Shown here in pieces: positions 8,470-17,284 of a stretch of 64,000 nucleotides of DNA (its first letter is position 1; each line of letters starts with the position of its first letter). A program made the position numbers and the translations under genes. The DNA comes from Amycolatopsis sp. A133 (GTDB lineage: Bacteria > Actinomycetota > Actinomycetes > Mycobacteriales > Pseudonocardiaceae): positions 310,001-374,000 of the forward strand of contig NZ_JAVHJU010000001.1 of assembly GCF_031082405.1 (NCBI RefSeq), in the 5' to 3' direction. The notes beneath the pieces are model-generated. The model did no database searches. It saw nothing but the letters and a program-made list of their open reading frames with translations, and had not been told where the DNA came from.

Positions 8470-9336
8470 TCACCGCGGTTCCGGGCGCCAGTAGCCGACG
8501 ACCAGCGCCGCGACCAGCACGGCGGCCCCGCACCACGCCGTGACGCTCAGCCGTTCCCCGAGCAGCAGGGCGGACAGCACCGCGGCCGTCAGCGGCTCGA
8601 GCACCGCCGACAGCGCGCCGAGCACCGGGTGCGCGTCCGCCAGCCCGCGCAGGTACGCGGCGTAGGCGAGCGCAGTCGGGATCGCGCCGAGGTAGCAGAC
8701 GAGCGCGAGCACGTCCGCGTGCAGCGGGATCGCCATGCCGGACCAGCTCGCGGCCGGCAGGAGCAGCAGGCCGCCGGTGAGGCAGCCGAACGCCGTCGTC
8801 GACAGCGGCTCGAGGCCTTCGACGGGCTTCGCGGTGACCAGGGTGAGGGTCGCGAAGCCGGCCGCCGCGAGCAGGGCGAAGCCGAGGCCGCCGAACGAAA
8901 TCGCTTCGCCCGGTGACCACTGGAGCAGCACCAGGCCGGCGAGGGTGCCCGTCACGGAGACCACCGTCCAGCGACGGAGTTTCCGCACCGACGCGAGGGT
9001 GACGATGACGGGCGCGGCGCCGATCGTGGTCATGGTGGCGACACTGACCGAGCTGAGCGCGACGGCGGCGAAGTAGCTCGCTTGGAAGAGGGCGAAGAGA
9101 CCGCCGACGGCGAGGATGCGCTTCACCGCTTCGGGCGTCCGAGGGAGGGTGCCGCGTTTCAGGAAGGCGATCCCGACGGCCCCGCCGACGAGCAGCCGGT
9201 AGTCGGCGACGGCGAGCGGGTGGAGGCCGGCCAGCCGGCCGAGCAGCGAGCCGGCGAGGCCACCGGTGCCCCAGAGGACACCGGCAAGGATCAGCGCGGC
9301 CGACGAGCGGGCGCGCGTGGGAAGGACGAGGGACAT
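8470..9336 (-). CDS. EamA/DMT-family transporter
   Basis: The 288-residue protein is strongly hydrophobic, with about ten predicted membrane segments arranged as two EamA repeats (first half starting AALILAGVLWGTGG, second half ISFGGLGFALLAAAGFATLT). The family exports metabolites or amino acids; the substrate cannot be read. The ATG at 9336 follows an AGGAGC ribosome site. The 217 bases up to the DUF885 gene hold only that gene's terminator hairpin. Confidence 0.85.
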   Translation of the reverse strand: MSLVLPTRARSSAALILAGVLWGTGGLAGSLLGRLAGLHPLAVADYRLLVGGAVGIAFLKRGTLPRTPEAVKRILAVGGLFALFQASYFAAVALSSVSVATMTTIGAAPVIVTLASVRKLRRWTVVSVTGTLAGLVLLQWSPGEAISFGGLGFALLAAAGFATLTLVTAKPVEGLEPLSTTAFGCLTGGLLLLPAASWSGMAIPLHADVLALVCYLGAIPTALAYAAYLRGLADAHPVLGALSAVLEPLTAAVLSALLLGERLSVTAWCGAAVLVAALVVGYWRPEPR

Positions 9337-9515
9337 GAACGCTCCTGCGTCTGCGTCGAAGGAAAGGGAGTTCGACGAACGCGGGGCGGTGCGCAAGCCA
9401 AATCAGCCGCGGGCTGCAAAAGCCACGCGGCGAGGGACCACCCCGCTCAGCCGCGGGGCGGTGGGGTGACGAAGAGGATCCGGCGCACGAGCGGAACCTA
9501 TCGGGGAGACGCGAA

Positions 9516-9545
9516 GCGGGGCCACCGGTTTTCCGGTGACCCCGC
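9516..9545 (-). terminator. Hairpin after the DUF885 gene
   Basis: GCGGGGCCACCGG (9516-9528), loop TTTT, then CCGGTGACCCCGC (9533-9545). The stem has 12 of 13 pairs with one C-A mismatch. It lies 8 bases past the stop of the DUF885 gene. Confidence 0.65.
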
Positions 9546-9553
9546 CCACGTAC

Positions 9554-11242
9554 TCAGTCCAGGTGGGACAGCTGCTCCCGCAGCGTGTCCAGCCCCATGC
9601 CGCCCATCTTCAACGCCTCCGTGTGGAACCGCTTGATGTCGAACCCCGCTCCCGCGCGGGCCTGGGCCTCCGACCGGGCCGCCAGCCAAAGGCGCTCGCC
9701 GATCTTGTACGCCGGGGCCTGGCCCGGCCAGCCCAGGTACCGGTCGATCTCGTCGCGGATGTGCGCCTGGTCGGTGATCGTGCGGGTCAGCATGAACTCC
9801 AGGCCCAGCTCCGGGGTCCACCGCGCACCCTCGTGGAAGCCCGTTCCGGCCGGGATCGGCAGCTCCAGGTGCATGCCGAGGTCGACCACCACGCGGGCCG
9901 CGCGGAACAGCTGCTCCGACAGCATTCCCAGCAGGTCTCCGTCGTCGGACAGGTAGCCCAGTTCCTCCATCAGGCGCTCGGCGTACAGGGCCCAGCCCTC
10001 CGCGTGGCCGGACGTGAACGCCATCAGGCGCTGGTACTTGTTCAACCCGCTCGATTGGTCCACCGCCGTCGCGATCTGGAGGTGGTGGCCCGGAGCTCCC
10101 TCGTGGTACACCGTGCTCGTTTCGCGCCACGTGCTGAACTCGTCGCGGCCCGCCGGCAGGGACCACCACATGCGGCCCGGACGGGCGAAGTCCTCGCTGG
10201 GCGCCGTGTAGTACGCGCCGACGCCGCCGCCCGGCGGGGCGATCTTGCACTCCAACGCCATCACGCGGTCGGAAATCTCGAAGTGCTTGCCGCGCAACGA
10301 CTTCAGGGCGTCGTCGGACAGGCGCTGCATCCACGCCTCGAACTCGGCCCGGCCGCGGACGCGGTAGCGGGGGTCGGCGTCCAGGACCGCCGCGGCCTCC
10401 GACGGTGTCGAACCCGCCTTGATCCGGTGGGCGACCGCGCGCATTTCGGCCTCGATCCGGGCGAACTCCGCCCAGCCCCACTCGTAGGCCTCCCGCAGGT
10501 CCAGCGCCGCGCCGACGAAGTACCGCGACCACAGGCGGTAGCCGTCCTCGCCGACGGCGTCCTTGACCGGTGCCTTCGGCGCCAGCTCGGCGCGCAGGAA
10601 CCCGGCGAACTCCGCGAACGCCTCTTCCGCGGCCCGCGCGCCGCGCCCGAGGTCGGACACCAGCGCTGAACCCTGCGCAGCCGCGCCGCCGACGAGCTCG
10701 GTGAAGAAGCCCTTCTCTTCCTTGAGACCCGCCCACGTCTCGCACTGCTCCGCCACCTTCGCGACCTGCCGCAGCGCCGCGACGTGCCCCGCGTCGGACG
10801 CCGACAGCAGGCCGCTGCGGAGGCCCGCGAGCGCGCGCGGGACCTCGCCGATGCGAGCCGAGACGACCGACCAGTCGTGCTCGGTGTCCAGCGGCATCAG
10901 GTCGAACGCCATCCGCAGGTCCTGCACCGGGCTGGCGATGACGTTGAGGCTCGCCACGTCCAAACCGGCCTCGTGGATCTCCAGCTCCAGGCCGATGCGC
11001 TCGGTGAACACGGCCTTCGCCGCGCGTTCGGCGGCGTCGCGCGGTTCGGCGGCGGTGACGGCGGCGTGCGCCCGCGCGGCCAGCCCGGCGCGCTCGGCGA
11101 AGCCGTCCGCCGAGTAGTCGGTCAGCCGGTGGTCGTGGCCGACGACGCCGTGGACGGTCGCCGAGACCGGGTCCGCGGCCACGTAGTCGTCGACGTAGCG
11201 GTCACAGATCTCGTGCACGCCTTCGGAAGGAGTAGAAGCCAT
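9554..11242 (-). CDS. DUF885 family protein (predicted metallo-carboxypeptidase-like)
   Basis: The 562-residue protein matches the DUF885 family, with the motif YHEGAPGHHLQ (about residue 375), whose His/Glu pattern resembles a zinc site. The family is all-helical and resembles M32-type carboxypeptidases, but its natural substrate is unknown. No signal peptide is seen, so it is probably cytoplasmic. The start is the ATG giving MASTPSEGVHEICDRY. TAGCGT lies seven bases before it and a palindrome lies just upstream. Confidence 0.8.
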   Translation of the reverse strand: MASTPSEGVHEICDRYVDDYVAADPVSATVHGVVGHDHRLTDYSADGFAERAGLAARAHAAVTAAEPRDAAERAAKAVFTERIGLELEIHEAGLDVASLNVIASPVQDLRMAFDLMPLDTEHDWSVVSARIGEVPRALAGLRSGLLSASDAGHVAALRQVAKVAEQCETWAGLKEEKGFFTELVGGAAAQGSALVSDLGRGARAAEEAFAEFAGFLRAELAPKAPVKDAVGEDGYRLWSRYFVGAALDLREAYEWGWAEFARIEAEMRAVAHRIKAGSTPSEAAAVLDADPRYRVRGRAEFEAWMQRLSDDALKSLRGKHFEISDRVMALECKIAPPGGGVGAYYTAPSEDFARPGRMWWSLPAGRDEFSTWRETSTVYHEGAPGHHLQIATAVDQSSGLNKYQRLMAFTSGHAEGWALYAERLMEELGYLSDDGDLLGMLSEQLFRAARVVVDLGMHLELPIPAGTGFHEGARWTPELGLEFMLTRTITDQAHIRDEIDRYLGWPGQAPAYKIGERLWLAARSEAQARAGAGFDIKRFHTEALKMGGMGLDTLREQLSHLD

Positions 11243-11264
11243 GCGCCGCACGCTACCGGGCCGC

Positions 11265-11282
11265 ACGTACCCGGTGGTACGT
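11265..11282. promoter_or_regulatory. Palindrome upstream of the DUF885 gene
   Basis: ACGTACC (11265-11271), spacer CGGT, GGTACGT (11276-11282). It is 23-40 bases upstream of the DUF885 start and just after the metF stop, where it could be an operator or a short terminator. Confidence 0.35.
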
Positions 11283-11284
11283 AC

Positions 11285-12169
11285 TTAAGCACGGGCCGGG
11301 ACGAGTCCCAGGCGGGCGATCACCTCGCGGGTCGCCTTCGAGCGGTTGAACGTGTAGAAGTGCAGGTTCGGCACGCCCTCGGCGATCAGCTTCTCGCACA
11401 GCTCGGTGATCACGTCGATGCCCGCCGCGCGGAACGCCTTCGGGTCGTCGGCCAGCGGTTCGAGCCGGTCCAGGAGCTTCCGGGGGGCCGGGGCGCCGGA
11501 CAGCTTGATCGTCGTCTGCAGCGTCCGCCACGTCGTCAGCGGCATCACGCCGGGCAGCACCGGGACGTCGCAGCCGGTCGCGGCCACCCGGTCGCGCAGG
11601 CGCAGGAAGTCCCCGGCGTCGTGGAACAGCTGCGCGATCGCGAAGTCCGCGCCCGCCCGCAGCTTGCGGACCAGGTACTTCGTGTCGGTCTCGAGGTCGG
11701 GCGAGCGCGGGTGGCCGTAGGTGGACGCCGACACGCCGACGCAGAAGTCGCCCAGCTCGCGGACCAGCTGCACCAGTTCCTCGGCGTAGTTGAGGCCCTC
11801 CGGGTGCGGGATCCACTCGCCGTAGACGTCGCCGGGCGGGTCGCCGCGCAGCGCGAGGATGTTGCGGACGCCGACCGAGGCGTACCAGCCGATGACGTTG
11901 CGCAGCTCGGCGACGGAGTGGTTGACCGCGGTCAGGTGGGCCATCGGCACCAGCGTCGTCTCGGTCGCGACGCGGGCGATGCTGCGGATCGTGCCGTCGC
12001 GGCTGGAGCCGCCGGCCCCGTAGGTGATCGACATGTAGGCCGGGTCGTACGGCTCGAGCTCCCGGATCGCCTTCCAGAGGACGGCCTCGTCCGCCGTGTC
12101 CCGGGGCGGGAAGAACTCGATGGAGAACTTGGGCCCGTCTCCGCGCAACCGCTCGATCACCGACGTCAT
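11285..12169 (-). CDS. metF: 5,10-methylenetetrahydrofolate reductase
   Basis: The 294-residue TIM-barrel protein fits MetF, which makes 5-methyltetrahydrofolate for methionine synthesis. Visible features are KFSIEFFPPRDTADE near the N-terminus with the conserved glutamate, SITYGAGGSSRDGT, ALRGDPPG, and the FAIAQLFHDAGDFLRLRD segment. Its length is normal for the family. TAACAT at 12176-12181 sits six bases before the ATG, suggesting a leaderless transcript. It is divergent from the MerB-like gene. Confidence 0.95.
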   Translation of the reverse strand: MTSVIERLRGDGPKFSIEFFPPRDTADEAVLWKAIRELEPYDPAYMSITYGAGGSSRDGTIRSIARVATETTLVPMAHLTAVNHSVAELRNVIGWYASVGVRNILALRGDPPGDVYGEWIPHPEGLNYAEELVQLVRELGDFCVGVSASTYGHPRSPDLETDTKYLVRKLRAGADFAIAQLFHDAGDFLRLRDRVAATGCDVPVLPGVMPLTTWRTLQTTIKLSGAPAPRKLLDRLEPLADDPKAFRAAGIDVITELCEKLIAEGVPNLHFYTFNRSKATREVIARLGLVPARA

Positions 12170-12175
12170 ACCCGC

Positions 12176-12181
12176 ATGTTA
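12176..12181 (-). promoter_or_regulatory. -10 box of metF (leaderless type)
   Basis: TAACAT on the minus strand, six bases before the metF ATG, fits the TANNNT -10 consensus of leaderless actinobacterial transcripts. Confidence 0.5.
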
Positions 12182-12252
12182 AGGGCCGCCGCCCGGTATC
12201 CGGGAGCCCCTGTCCGCGTCGCGAGACAGTCATTCGAGTCACCTTCGAGGCC

Positions 12253-12258
12253 TAGACT
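12253..12258 (+). promoter_or_regulatory. -10 box of the MerB-like gene (leaderless type)
   Basis: TAGACT on the plus strand, six bases before the GTG at 12265. It supports that start codon. Confidence 0.5.
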
Positions 12259-12264
12259 GGGGCG

Positions 12265-12954
12265 GTGCGGGACGACGACGCGAGCTGGGACGAGGACGTG
12301 CGCCTCGCGGTCTACCGCGCCTTCGCCCGCCACGGCCGCGCGCCGGCGGCGCCGGAGCTGGCCGACGCCGCGGGCGGGTCGCTCGCCGTCGCCAAGCAGG
12401 CCCTGCACCGCCTCGCCGACGCCCGCCACCTGGTGCTCGACGAGTGCGAGCACGTCGTGCTGGCCCACCCGTTCGCCGCGAGGTCGCTCGGCTTCTCCGT
12501 GATGGGCTCGCACACGTTGTGGTGGGGCGGCTGCGCGTGGGACTCGTTCGCCATCCCGCACCTGGTCGACGGCGAGCCGGAGGTCCTCGTCGCGACCCGT
12601 TGCCCCGGCTGCGGGCAGCCGCACGCGCTGGTCGTGGACCGCGCGGCGCCGCCGCCGGGCCGCCAGGTGGCGCACTTCCCGGTGCCCGCGGCGCGGATGT
12701 GGGACGACGTGCTGCTGACGTGCGCGAACCAGCGCCTCTTCTGCTGCGAGTCCTGTGTGGACGCCTGGCTGGCGGAAACCGGCCTGGCCAAGGGATCCGT
12801 GCTGGACCTGGTCACCCTCTGGCGGCTCGCGCGCGGCTGGTACGCGGGCCGGCTGGAGCGCGGCTACCGGCGGCGCGCACCGGAAGACGCCGTCGCCTAC
12901 TTCGCCGAGGCGGGCCTCACCGGCCCGTTCTGGGCGGCCACGGCCGGAGTCTGA
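12265..12954 (+). CDS. Organomercurial-lyase (MerB)-like protein
   Basis: The 229-residue protein has an N-terminal winged-helix-like region (10-60) followed by a MerB-like domain. AHPFAARSLGFSVMG leads to GGCAWDSFAIP, where C90 and D93 match the catalytic Cys-x-x-Asp of MerB (C96/D99). A second cysteine cluster, FCCESC at 159-164, lies where MerB has its other catalytic cysteine. An extra CPGC at 113-116 could bind a metal. MerB cleaves carbon-mercury bonds, but no merA, merR or merT is nearby, so a role in mercury resistance is doubtful. It may be a housekeeping relative with a different thiol chemistry. Confidence 0.7.
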   Translation: MRDDDASWDEDVRLAVYRAFARHGRAPAAPELADAAGGSLAVAKQALHRLADARHLVLDECEHVVLAHPFAARSLGFSVMGSHTLWWGGCAWDSFAIPHLVDGEPEVLVATRCPGCGQPHALVVDRAAPPPGRQVAHFPVPAARMWDDVLLTCANQRLFCCESCVDAWLAETGLAKGSVLDLVTLWRLARGWYAGRLERGYRRRAPEDAVAYFAEAGLTGPFWAATAGV

Positions 12955-13015
12955 TTCGCCACATCGGGGTGACCCGGCGGCCCGCGCGCCCGCGGGTTCG
13001 GCGAGTATTACGGGC

Positions 13016-14107
13016 ATGAACGCGCCCGCCGCCGACACCGACCTGCCCGTCCACGTCGAGCGCGCGCTGGCCGGGTTCCTCGATCGGGCGGGCACCGCGA
13101 TCCTGGCCACCGAGCCGACCGTGGCCGCCGGGATCGACGCGCTGCGCGGGTTCGTGCTGAACGGCGGCAAACGCCTGCGTCCGACGTTCGCCTGGTGGGG
13201 CTGGCGCGGCGCGGGCGGCGATCCGGCGGGCCCGGACGCCGAGGGCGTGCTGCAGGCGGTGTCCAGCCTGGAGCTGATCCAGGCGTGCGCGCTGATCCAC
13301 GACGACCTCATCGACTCCTCCGACTCCCGCCGCGGCTTCCCGACCGTGCACATCGCGGGCGCGAAGCTGCACGCCGACCGCGGCTGGCTCGGCTCGCCCG
13401 CGACGTTCGGCCTGGCCACCGCGGTGCTGGTCGGCGACCTGGCGCTGGCCTGGGCGGACGACATGTTCGCCGACGCCCCGCTGCCGGCGGAGACCCTCGC
13501 CGCGGCCCGCCCGGCCTGGCGCGCGATGCGCACCGAGGTCCTCGCCGGGCAGTACCTCGACGTCCGCACGCAGGCCACCGGGGACGCCTCCGTCGAGGCC
13601 GCGCTCAAGATCGACCGGCTCAAGACGGCCGCCTACACCGTGCAGCGGCCGCTGCACCTCGGCGCCGCGCTGGGCGGGGCCTCGCCCGAACTGATCGCCA
13701 CGCTGCTGGAGTTCGGTGGCGAGGTCGGCGTGGCGTTCCAGCTGCGCGACGACCTGCTGGGCGTGTTCGGCGACCCCTCGGTCACCGGCAAGCCCGCCGG
13801 CGACGACCTGCGCGAGGGCAAGCGCACGCTGCTCGTCGCGCTCGGCCTGCAGCTCGCAGCGGAGAAGGACGAGCAGGCCGCGGCCACGGTGATCGCCGAC
13901 GCGATCGGCGACGCGGACCTGTCCGACGAGGGCGTCGAGACCGTCCGGATGGCGTTGCAGCAGGTCGGCGCGGTCGACGCGGTGGAGCGGCGGATCGACG
14001 AGCTGACGACGGCGGCGATGGCCGCGCTGGACCGCGCGCACCTGGCCGAGCCGGCGCCCGAGGCGCTGACCGGGCTGGTCGTCAAGGCCACCCAGCGGAC
14101 GTACTGA
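13016..14107 (+). CDS. idsA: Polyprenyl diphosphate synthase (GGPP synthase)
   Basis: The 363-residue protein condenses isopentenyl diphosphate into geranylgeranyl diphosphate. Visible motifs are GGKRLRP, the first aspartate-rich motif HDDLIDSSDSRRG (about residue 97) and the second region FQLRDDLLGVFGD, which has DDLLG in place of a full DDxxD, a form I recall from IdsA enzymes. The ATG at 13016 gives MNAPAADTDLPVHVERAL. It is followed one base later by crtI and then crtB, so it supplies the carotenoid precursor, and it matches the position of idsA2 in mycobacteria. Confidence 0.9.
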   Translation: MNAPAADTDLPVHVERALAGFLDRAGTAILATEPTVAAGIDALRGFVLNGGKRLRPTFAWWGWRGAGGDPAGPDAEGVLQAVSSLELIQACALIHDDLIDSSDSRRGFPTVHIAGAKLHADRGWLGSPATFGLATAVLVGDLALAWADDMFADAPLPAETLAAARPAWRAMRTEVLAGQYLDVRTQATGDASVEAALKIDRLKTAAYTVQRPLHLGAALGGASPELIATLLEFGGEVGVAFQLRDDLLGVFGDPSVTGKPAGDDLREGKRTLLVALGLQLAAEKDEQAAATVIADAIGDADLSDEGVETVRMALQQVGAVDAVERRIDELTTAAMAALDRAHLAEPAPEALTGLVVKATQRTY

Positions 14108-14108
14108 C

Positions 14109-15581
14109 GTGCGGACGACAGACGGTCCCGCCGACCACGTCGTCGTGATCGGGGCCGGGCTGGCCGGCTTGTCGGCGACGCTGCACCTGCTCGGCGCGGG
14201 ACGGCAGGTCACGCTGCTGGAGCAGGCGGACGTCCCAGGGGGCCGGGCCGGGCAGCGCAGCTTCGACGGCAACGCCGTCGACACCGGCGCGAGCGTGCTG
14301 ACCATGCCGGAGCTCCTCGAAGAAGCGTTCGCCGCCGTCGGCGAGCCCCTGGCCAAGAACCTGCGCCTGACCAGGCTCGACCCGGCGTACCGGGCGCGGT
14401 TCGCCGACGGCCGCGAGCTGGCGCTGCGCACCGACGGCGACGCGATGGAGGCCGAGATCCGCGCCTTCGCCGGCGCCCGCGAAGCGGCGGGCTACCGGGC
14501 GCTGCGGCGCTGGCTGACCGAGCTGTACACCGTCCAGAAGGACCACTTCCTGGCGGCCAACTTCGACTCGCCGCTCGACCTGGCCCGCCCCGAGCTGGCC
14601 AAGCTCGCCGCGCTGGGCGGGTTCGGCAGGCTCGGCCCCCGCGTCGCCCGCTACCTGCGGGACGAGCGGGTCCGGCGGCTGTTCACCTTCCAGGCCCTCT
14701 ACGCGGGCCTGGACCCGGCACGCGCGATGGCCGCGTACGGCGTCATCGCCTACATGGACACCGTCGGCGGCGTCTACTACCCCGAAGGCGGGATGGGCGA
14801 AATCGGCCGCGCGCTGACCGGGGCCGCCGCGCGGGCGGGCGCGGACGTGCGGTTCGGCACCGAAGCCGCGTGGCTCGAACGGGTGAATTCGCGGGTGCGC
14901 GCGGTCCGGACGCGCTCGGGCGAGCGGATCGCCTGCGACGCCGTCGTGCTGGCCACCGAGCTGGGCACGGCCTACCGGCTGCTCGGCGCGCGGCCCCGCC
15001 GTCCGCTGCCGCTGCGCTACTCGCCGTCGGCCGTGGTGCTGCACGGGCGCGCGACGCAGAAGTGGGACCTCGGCCACCACACGATCTTCTTCGGCGGCGC
15101 CTGGGAACGGACCTTCGCCGAGATCGTCCGCGAAGGCAAGCTGATGAGCGACCCGTCGCTGCTGGTCACGCGGCCGACGGCGACCGACCCGGGGCTGGCC
15201 GGGCGCGGTGGAGAGATCGTCTCGGTGCTCGCACCCGCGCCGAACCTGCGTCGCGGGCCGATCGACTGGGACCACGTCCGCGGGCCGTACCGGGAAGAGC
15301 TGCTCCGCACGCTCGAAGCCCGCGGGCTGACCGGGTTCGCCGGCGAATTCACCGTCGACGAGACGATCACCCCGGCGGACTGGGCGGCGCGCGGGCTCAC
15401 CGCCGGAACGCCGTTCTCGCTGGCGCACACGTTCGCGCAGACCGGCCCGTTCCGGCCGGCGAACCTGGTCCGCGCGGCGGGCAACGTCGTGCTGGCCGGC
15501 TGCGGCACCACTCCCGGCGTCGGCATCCCGCCGGTGCTCATCTCCGGACGGCTGGCGGCGGAACGGATCACCGGCCGGTGA
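14109..15581 (+). CDS. crtI: Phytoene desaturase
   Basis: The 490-residue flavoprotein introduces double bases of unsaturation into phytoene to give a coloured carotene such as lycopene. The FAD-binding motif VVIGAGLAGLSATLHLLGAG is at residues 13-32, followed by VTLLEQADVPGGRAG. The C-terminal signature VVLAGCGTTPGVGIPPVLISGRLAAE is the CrtI-type end. It begins with GTG one base after the idsA stop and its stop overlaps the crtB start. Confidence 0.92.
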   Translation: MRTTDGPADHVVVIGAGLAGLSATLHLLGAGRQVTLLEQADVPGGRAGQRSFDGNAVDTGASVLTMPELLEEAFAAVGEPLAKNLRLTRLDPAYRARFADGRELALRTDGDAMEAEIRAFAGAREAAGYRALRRWLTELYTVQKDHFLAANFDSPLDLARPELAKLAALGGFGRLGPRVARYLRDERVRRLFTFQALYAGLDPARAMAAYGVIAYMDTVGGVYYPEGGMGEIGRALTGAAARAGADVRFGTEAAWLERVNSRVRAVRTRSGERIACDAVVLATELGTAYRLLGARPRRPLPLRYSPSAVVLHGRATQKWDLGHHTIFFGGAWERTFAEIVREGKLMSDPSLLVTRPTATDPGLAGRGGEIVSVLAPAPNLRRGPIDWDHVRGPYREELLRTLEARGLTGFAGEFTVDETITPADWAARGLTAGTPFSLAHTFAQTGPFRPANLVRAAGNVVLAGCGTTPGVGIPPVLISGRLAAERITGR

Positions 15582-16504
15582 ACGAACTCGACGCGGCGGG
15601 CATCACCGGGCCCGCCCTGCGCGCCGCCTACACCGAATGCCGCCGCATCAACGCCCACTACGGGCGCACGTTCTTCCTGGCGACGCGGCTGCTGCCGGCC
15701 CGGGCCCGGCCCGCCGCCCACACGCTGTACGGCTTCGCGCGGATGGCCGACGAACTGGTCGACAACCCCTCGCCCGGCAGCGATCCGGCGGCCGAGCTGG
15801 ACCGCGTCGCGGCCATGGTCGACGTCGTCTTCACGGGCGGGACCCCGGACGACCCGGTGCTGGTGGCGCTGTCGGACACGGTGCGCCGGTACGGCATCGG
15901 GCGCGACCTGTTCGACGCGTTCCTGAAGTCCATGCGGATGGATCTCCAGCCCGCCGAGTACCCGACCTTCGCCGAGCTCGGCGAGTACACGTACGGCTCC
16001 GCCGCGGTGATCGGGCTGCAGATGCTGCCGGTGTTCGGCACGACCGGCCCGCTCGCCGACGCGGAACCGGGCGCGATCGCGCTGGGCGAGGCGTTCCAGC
16101 TGACGAACTTCCTGCGCGACGTCGGCGAGGACCTCGACCGCGGGCGGCTGTACCTGCCGGTTTCGGAGCTGGCCGCGTTCGGCGTCTCGCGCGAGCTGCT
16201 GGAGCGGCGGCGGCCCGACCCGCGGATCCGGGCGGCGCTGGCGTACTTCGTCGCGCGGACGCGGGCGGTGTACCGGCGGGCCGAAGCCGGCGTCGCGTTG
16301 CTGCGCCCCGAATCGCGGCCCTGCGTGCGGACGGCGTTGACGCTGTACGAAGGAATCCTCGACGAGATCGTCGCGCTGGACTACGACATCCTGACGCGGC
16401 GGGCCGTGGTGCCGAAGCGGCGGAGGCTGTTAGTCGCACTACCCCCCTTGGCCGCGGTCTGGGCGAGCGAGACGTTCCAGGGCGGTCGTAGGCTGCGATC
16501 ATGA
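15578..16504 (+). CDS. crtB: Phytoene synthase
   Basis: The 308-residue protein joins two GGPP molecules to phytoene. Both aspartate motifs of the squalene/phytoene synthase fold are seen: ARMADELVDNP (DxxxD) near residue 56 and the second motif NFLRDVGEDLDRGRLYLP near residue 183. The GTG start at 15578 overlaps the crtI stop (GTGA) and the stop overlaps the next ATG (ATGA), so the four genes from idsA are one operon. No lycopene cyclase is present in the window. Confidence 0.92.
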   Translation: MNELDAAGITGPALRAAYTECRRINAHYGRTFFLATRLLPARARPAAHTLYGFARMADELVDNPSPGSDPAAELDRVAAMVDVVFTGGTPDDPVLVALSDTVRRYGIGRDLFDAFLKSMRMDLQPAEYPTFAELGEYTYGSAAVIGLQMLPVFGTTGPLADAEPGAIALGEAFQLTNFLRDVGEDLDRGRLYLPVSELAAFGVSRELLERRRPDPRIRAALAYFVARTRAVYRRAEAGVALLRPESRPCVRTALTLYEGILDEIVALDYDILTRRAVVPKRRRLLVALPPLAAVWASETFQGGRRLRS

Positions 16505-17280
16505 CCGAACGACGCATCCGGATCGGCCTGCAGCTCCAGCCGCAGCACGCCGACTACGACTCCATCCGGCGCACCGCGTCGGCCGCCGAGGACCTCGGCG
16601 CCGACATCGTTTTCAACTGGGACCACTTCTACCCGCTGTACGGCGACCCCGAGGGCATGCACTTCGAGTGCTGGACGATGCTCGGCGCCTGGGCGGAGTC
16701 GACGTCCCGGGTGGAGATCGGCGCGCTCGTCACGTGCAACAGCTACCGCAACCCCGAGCTGCTGGCGGACATGGCCCGCACGGTCGACCACATCTCCGGC
16801 GGGCGGCTCATCCTCGGCATCGGCTCCGGCTGGTTCGAGAAGGACTACGAGGAGTACGGCTACGAGTTCGGCACGGCGGGCGGCCGCCTCGACGACCTCG
16901 CCGAGGCCCTCCCCCGCATCGAGTCGCGCCTCGGCAAGCTGAACCCGGCGCCGACCCGCAAGATCCCGGTCCTGATCGGCGGCGGGGGCGAGAAGAAGAC
17001 GCTCAAGCTGGTGGCCAGGCACGGCGACATCTGGCACGGCTTCGGCGACCCGGAGGTCGTCGCCCGCAAGGTCAAGATCCTCGACCAGCACTGCGCGGAC
17101 GTCGGCCGCGACCCGGCCGAGATCGAGCGTTCGTGCGGTGTCCAGGGCGAGCCGGACGAGCTGGGCCCGAAGCTCCTGGAGCTGGGTGTCACGACGTTCA
17201 CCGTCGGTGTCGGCGGCCCGGACTACGACCTGGACGCGCTCAAGTCCTGGATCGCCTGGCGCGACAAGACCCAGGGCTGA
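16501..17280 (+). CDS. LLM-class F420-dependent oxidoreductase
   Basis: The 259-residue protein follows the luciferase-like monooxygenase fold of F420 enzymes. It has IRIGLQLQPQHADYDSIRRTASAAEDLGAD at the N-terminus, the NSYRNPELLADMARTVDHISGGRLILGIGSGW segment around residue 85, and IPVLIGGGGEKKTLKLVARHGDIWH. Its start overlaps the crtB stop, so it is co-transcribed with the carotenoid genes. Whether it acts on a carotenoid is unknown. It ends four bases before the convergent CGNR gene. Confidence 0.88.
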   Translation: MTERRIRIGLQLQPQHADYDSIRRTASAAEDLGADIVFNWDHFYPLYGDPEGMHFECWTMLGAWAESTSRVEIGALVTCNSYRNPELLADMARTVDHISGGRLILGIGSGWFEKDYEEYGYEFGTAGGRLDDLAEALPRIESRLGKLNPAPTRKIPVLIGGGGEKKTLKLVARHGDIWHGFGDPEVVARKVKILDQHCADVGRDPAEIERSCGVQGEPDELGPKLLELGVTTFTVGVGGPDYDLDALKSWIAWRDKTQG

Positions 17281-17284
17281 GCCT

